From: Pseudomonadota bacterium
Lineage (GTDB): Bacteria > Pseudomonadota > Gammaproteobacteria > Burkholderiales > SHXO01
Reading direction: 5' to 3'
DNA length: 46,189 nucleotides
Assembly (NCBI GenBank): GCA_023430065.1
Contig: JAEZCG010000163.1
Coordinates: forward strand, 1-46,189
Shown here: in pieces, positions 45,588-46,189 of the stretch
Layout of the letters: every line of letters begins with the position of its first letter
Numbering within the stretch: position 1 is the first letter of the stretch
Program-made: the position numbers and the translations under genes
The notes under the pieces: model-generated
What the model saw: only the letters and a program-made list of their open reading frames with translations
Database searches by the model: none
What the model was told of the DNA's origin: nothing

Positions 45588-46189
45588 ATGCGCGTCGGTC
45601 TGTTCGTCACCTGCCTCGTCGATCTCATGCGTCCGCGCATCGGATTCGCCGCCCTGCAACTGCTCGAGCGCGCGGGCTGCGAGGTGGTGGTGCCTGCCAC
45701 CCAGACCTGTTGCGGCCAGCCCGGCTACAACGCCGGGGATCGGGTGGCGGCGCAGAGGCTCGCGCGCAAGGTGCTGGGCGAGTTCAAGGAGTGCGACTAC
45801 GTGGTCATCCCCTCCGGATCGTGCAGCGGCATGATCAAGGCGCACTACCCGGAACTGCTTGCGGACGTGCCGCAGACCAGGGCCGATGTCGAGTGGCTGA
45901 TCGCCAGAACCTGGGAGTTGACCGACTTCCTCGTCAACGTGCTCAAGGTCGAGCAGGTCCCGGGCGAGTTCCACGGCACCGTCACCTATCACGATTCCTG
46001 TTCGGGGCTGCGTGAGATGGGGGTGAAGAGCCAGCCGCGCACGCTGCTCGCGCATGTGCGGGGTCTGGCATTGAAGGAGATGAGCACGCCCGAACAGTGC
46101 TGTGGCTTCGGCGGCACCTTCTCGGTCAAGTTCGGCGACATCTCGGCCCGCATCTGCGACCAGAAGTGCGACGACGTACAAGCGACGGG
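45588..46189 (+). CDS. lldE: LldE/LutA-type (Fe-S)-binding oxidoreductase subunit (partial)
   Basis: From ATG 45588 the frame stays open to the window edge (about 200 residues), so the 3' end is missing. It has a CCG motif at C41-C42-G with the companion SGSCSG, and a second CCG motif near residue 171 (CCGFGGTFSVK), paired with HDSCSGL; these bind iron-sulfur or heterodisulfide-type clusters. The family acts with LldF and LldG in lactate oxidation, and those genes may follow outside the window. The start MRVGLFVTCLVDLMRPRIG matches LldE. Confidence 0.85.
   Translation, partial: MRVGLFVTCLVDLMRPRIGFAALQLLERAGCEVVVPATQTCCGQPGYNAGDRVAAQRLARKVLGEFKECDYVVIPSGSCSGMIKAHYPELLADVPQTRADVEWLIARTWELTDFLVNVLKVEQVPGEFHGTVTYHDSCSGLREMGVKSQPRTLLAHVRGLALKEMSTPEQCCGFGGTFSVKFGDISARICDQKCDDVQAT

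Overview
The window is a high-GC chromosomal segment from a proteobacterium, most likely a betaproteobacterium. The evidence is: tuf runs straight into the S10 ribosomal operon; S10, spc and alpha are contiguous; infA sits between secY and rpmJ; and a uvrA / YajR-type MFS / ssb block follows rplQ. The residue-level style of the proteins fits, but no rRNA or tRNA is present, so the genus is not determined.

Region 1 (1-14,397) is a co-directional run: the 3' end of tuf, then rpsJ-rplC-rplD-rplW-rplB-rpsS-rplV-rpsC-rplP-rpmC-rpsQ (S10), a leader of about 190 bp with a promoter-like pair and a strong hairpin, then rplN-rplX-rplE-rpsN-rpsH-rplF-rplR-rpsE-rpmD-rplO-secY-infA-rpmJ (spc), then rpsM-rpsK-rpsD-rpoA-rplQ (alpha), closed by a terminator hairpin. 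Gene order and lengths are canonical. rpmJ is only 37 codons.

Region 2 (14,566-21,556) is DNA maintenance and redox: uvrA on the minus strand with a readable sigma70-type promoter, a divergent MFS transporter with a C-terminal YAM-like domain, ssb abutting it, a convergent LysR regulator, and a divergent quinone-reductase-like dehydrogenase.

Region 3 (21,712-31,146) holds a fused indolepyruvate ferredoxin oxidoreductase, a two-gene unit of a small four-helix membrane protein (DUF6394-like) plus a K+ channel with two RCK/TrkA domains, a mandelate-racemase-family enzyme, a repeat-filled convergent junction (two perfect 34-bp direct repeats and an inverted copy), and a minus-strand oxidoreductase/aminotransferase pair. 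That pair looks like an amino-sugar nucleotide module, possibly GnnA/GnnB for 3-amino lipid A.

Region 4 (31,252-37,563) has a helical unknown protein, an ABC1/UbiB-family kinase, an FmdB-type zinc ribbon protein, aspS, nudB and an EEP-family hydrolase.

Region 5 (37,570-40,876) is a compact minus-strand operon: a membrane-anchored unknown protein, an SDR dehydrogenase, a second enolase-superfamily dehydratase/racemase and an MBL-fold hydrolase. Region 6 (40,989-46,189) has a Sel1-repeat protein with a striking Tyr/Pro/Trp tail, an Atm1-type ABC exporter, a secreted unknown protein, a PBP7-like D,D-endopeptidase with a palindromic terminator, and the 5' part of an LldE/LutA-type iron-sulfur protein cut by the window edge.

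I see no CRISPR array, prophage, intact transposase, toxin-antitoxin pair or defence island. Most of the window is housekeeping. The least explained elements are the 28.8-29.05 kb repeats, the DUF6394/K+-channel pair, the 37.6-40.9 kb operon and the aromatic-tail Sel1 protein.
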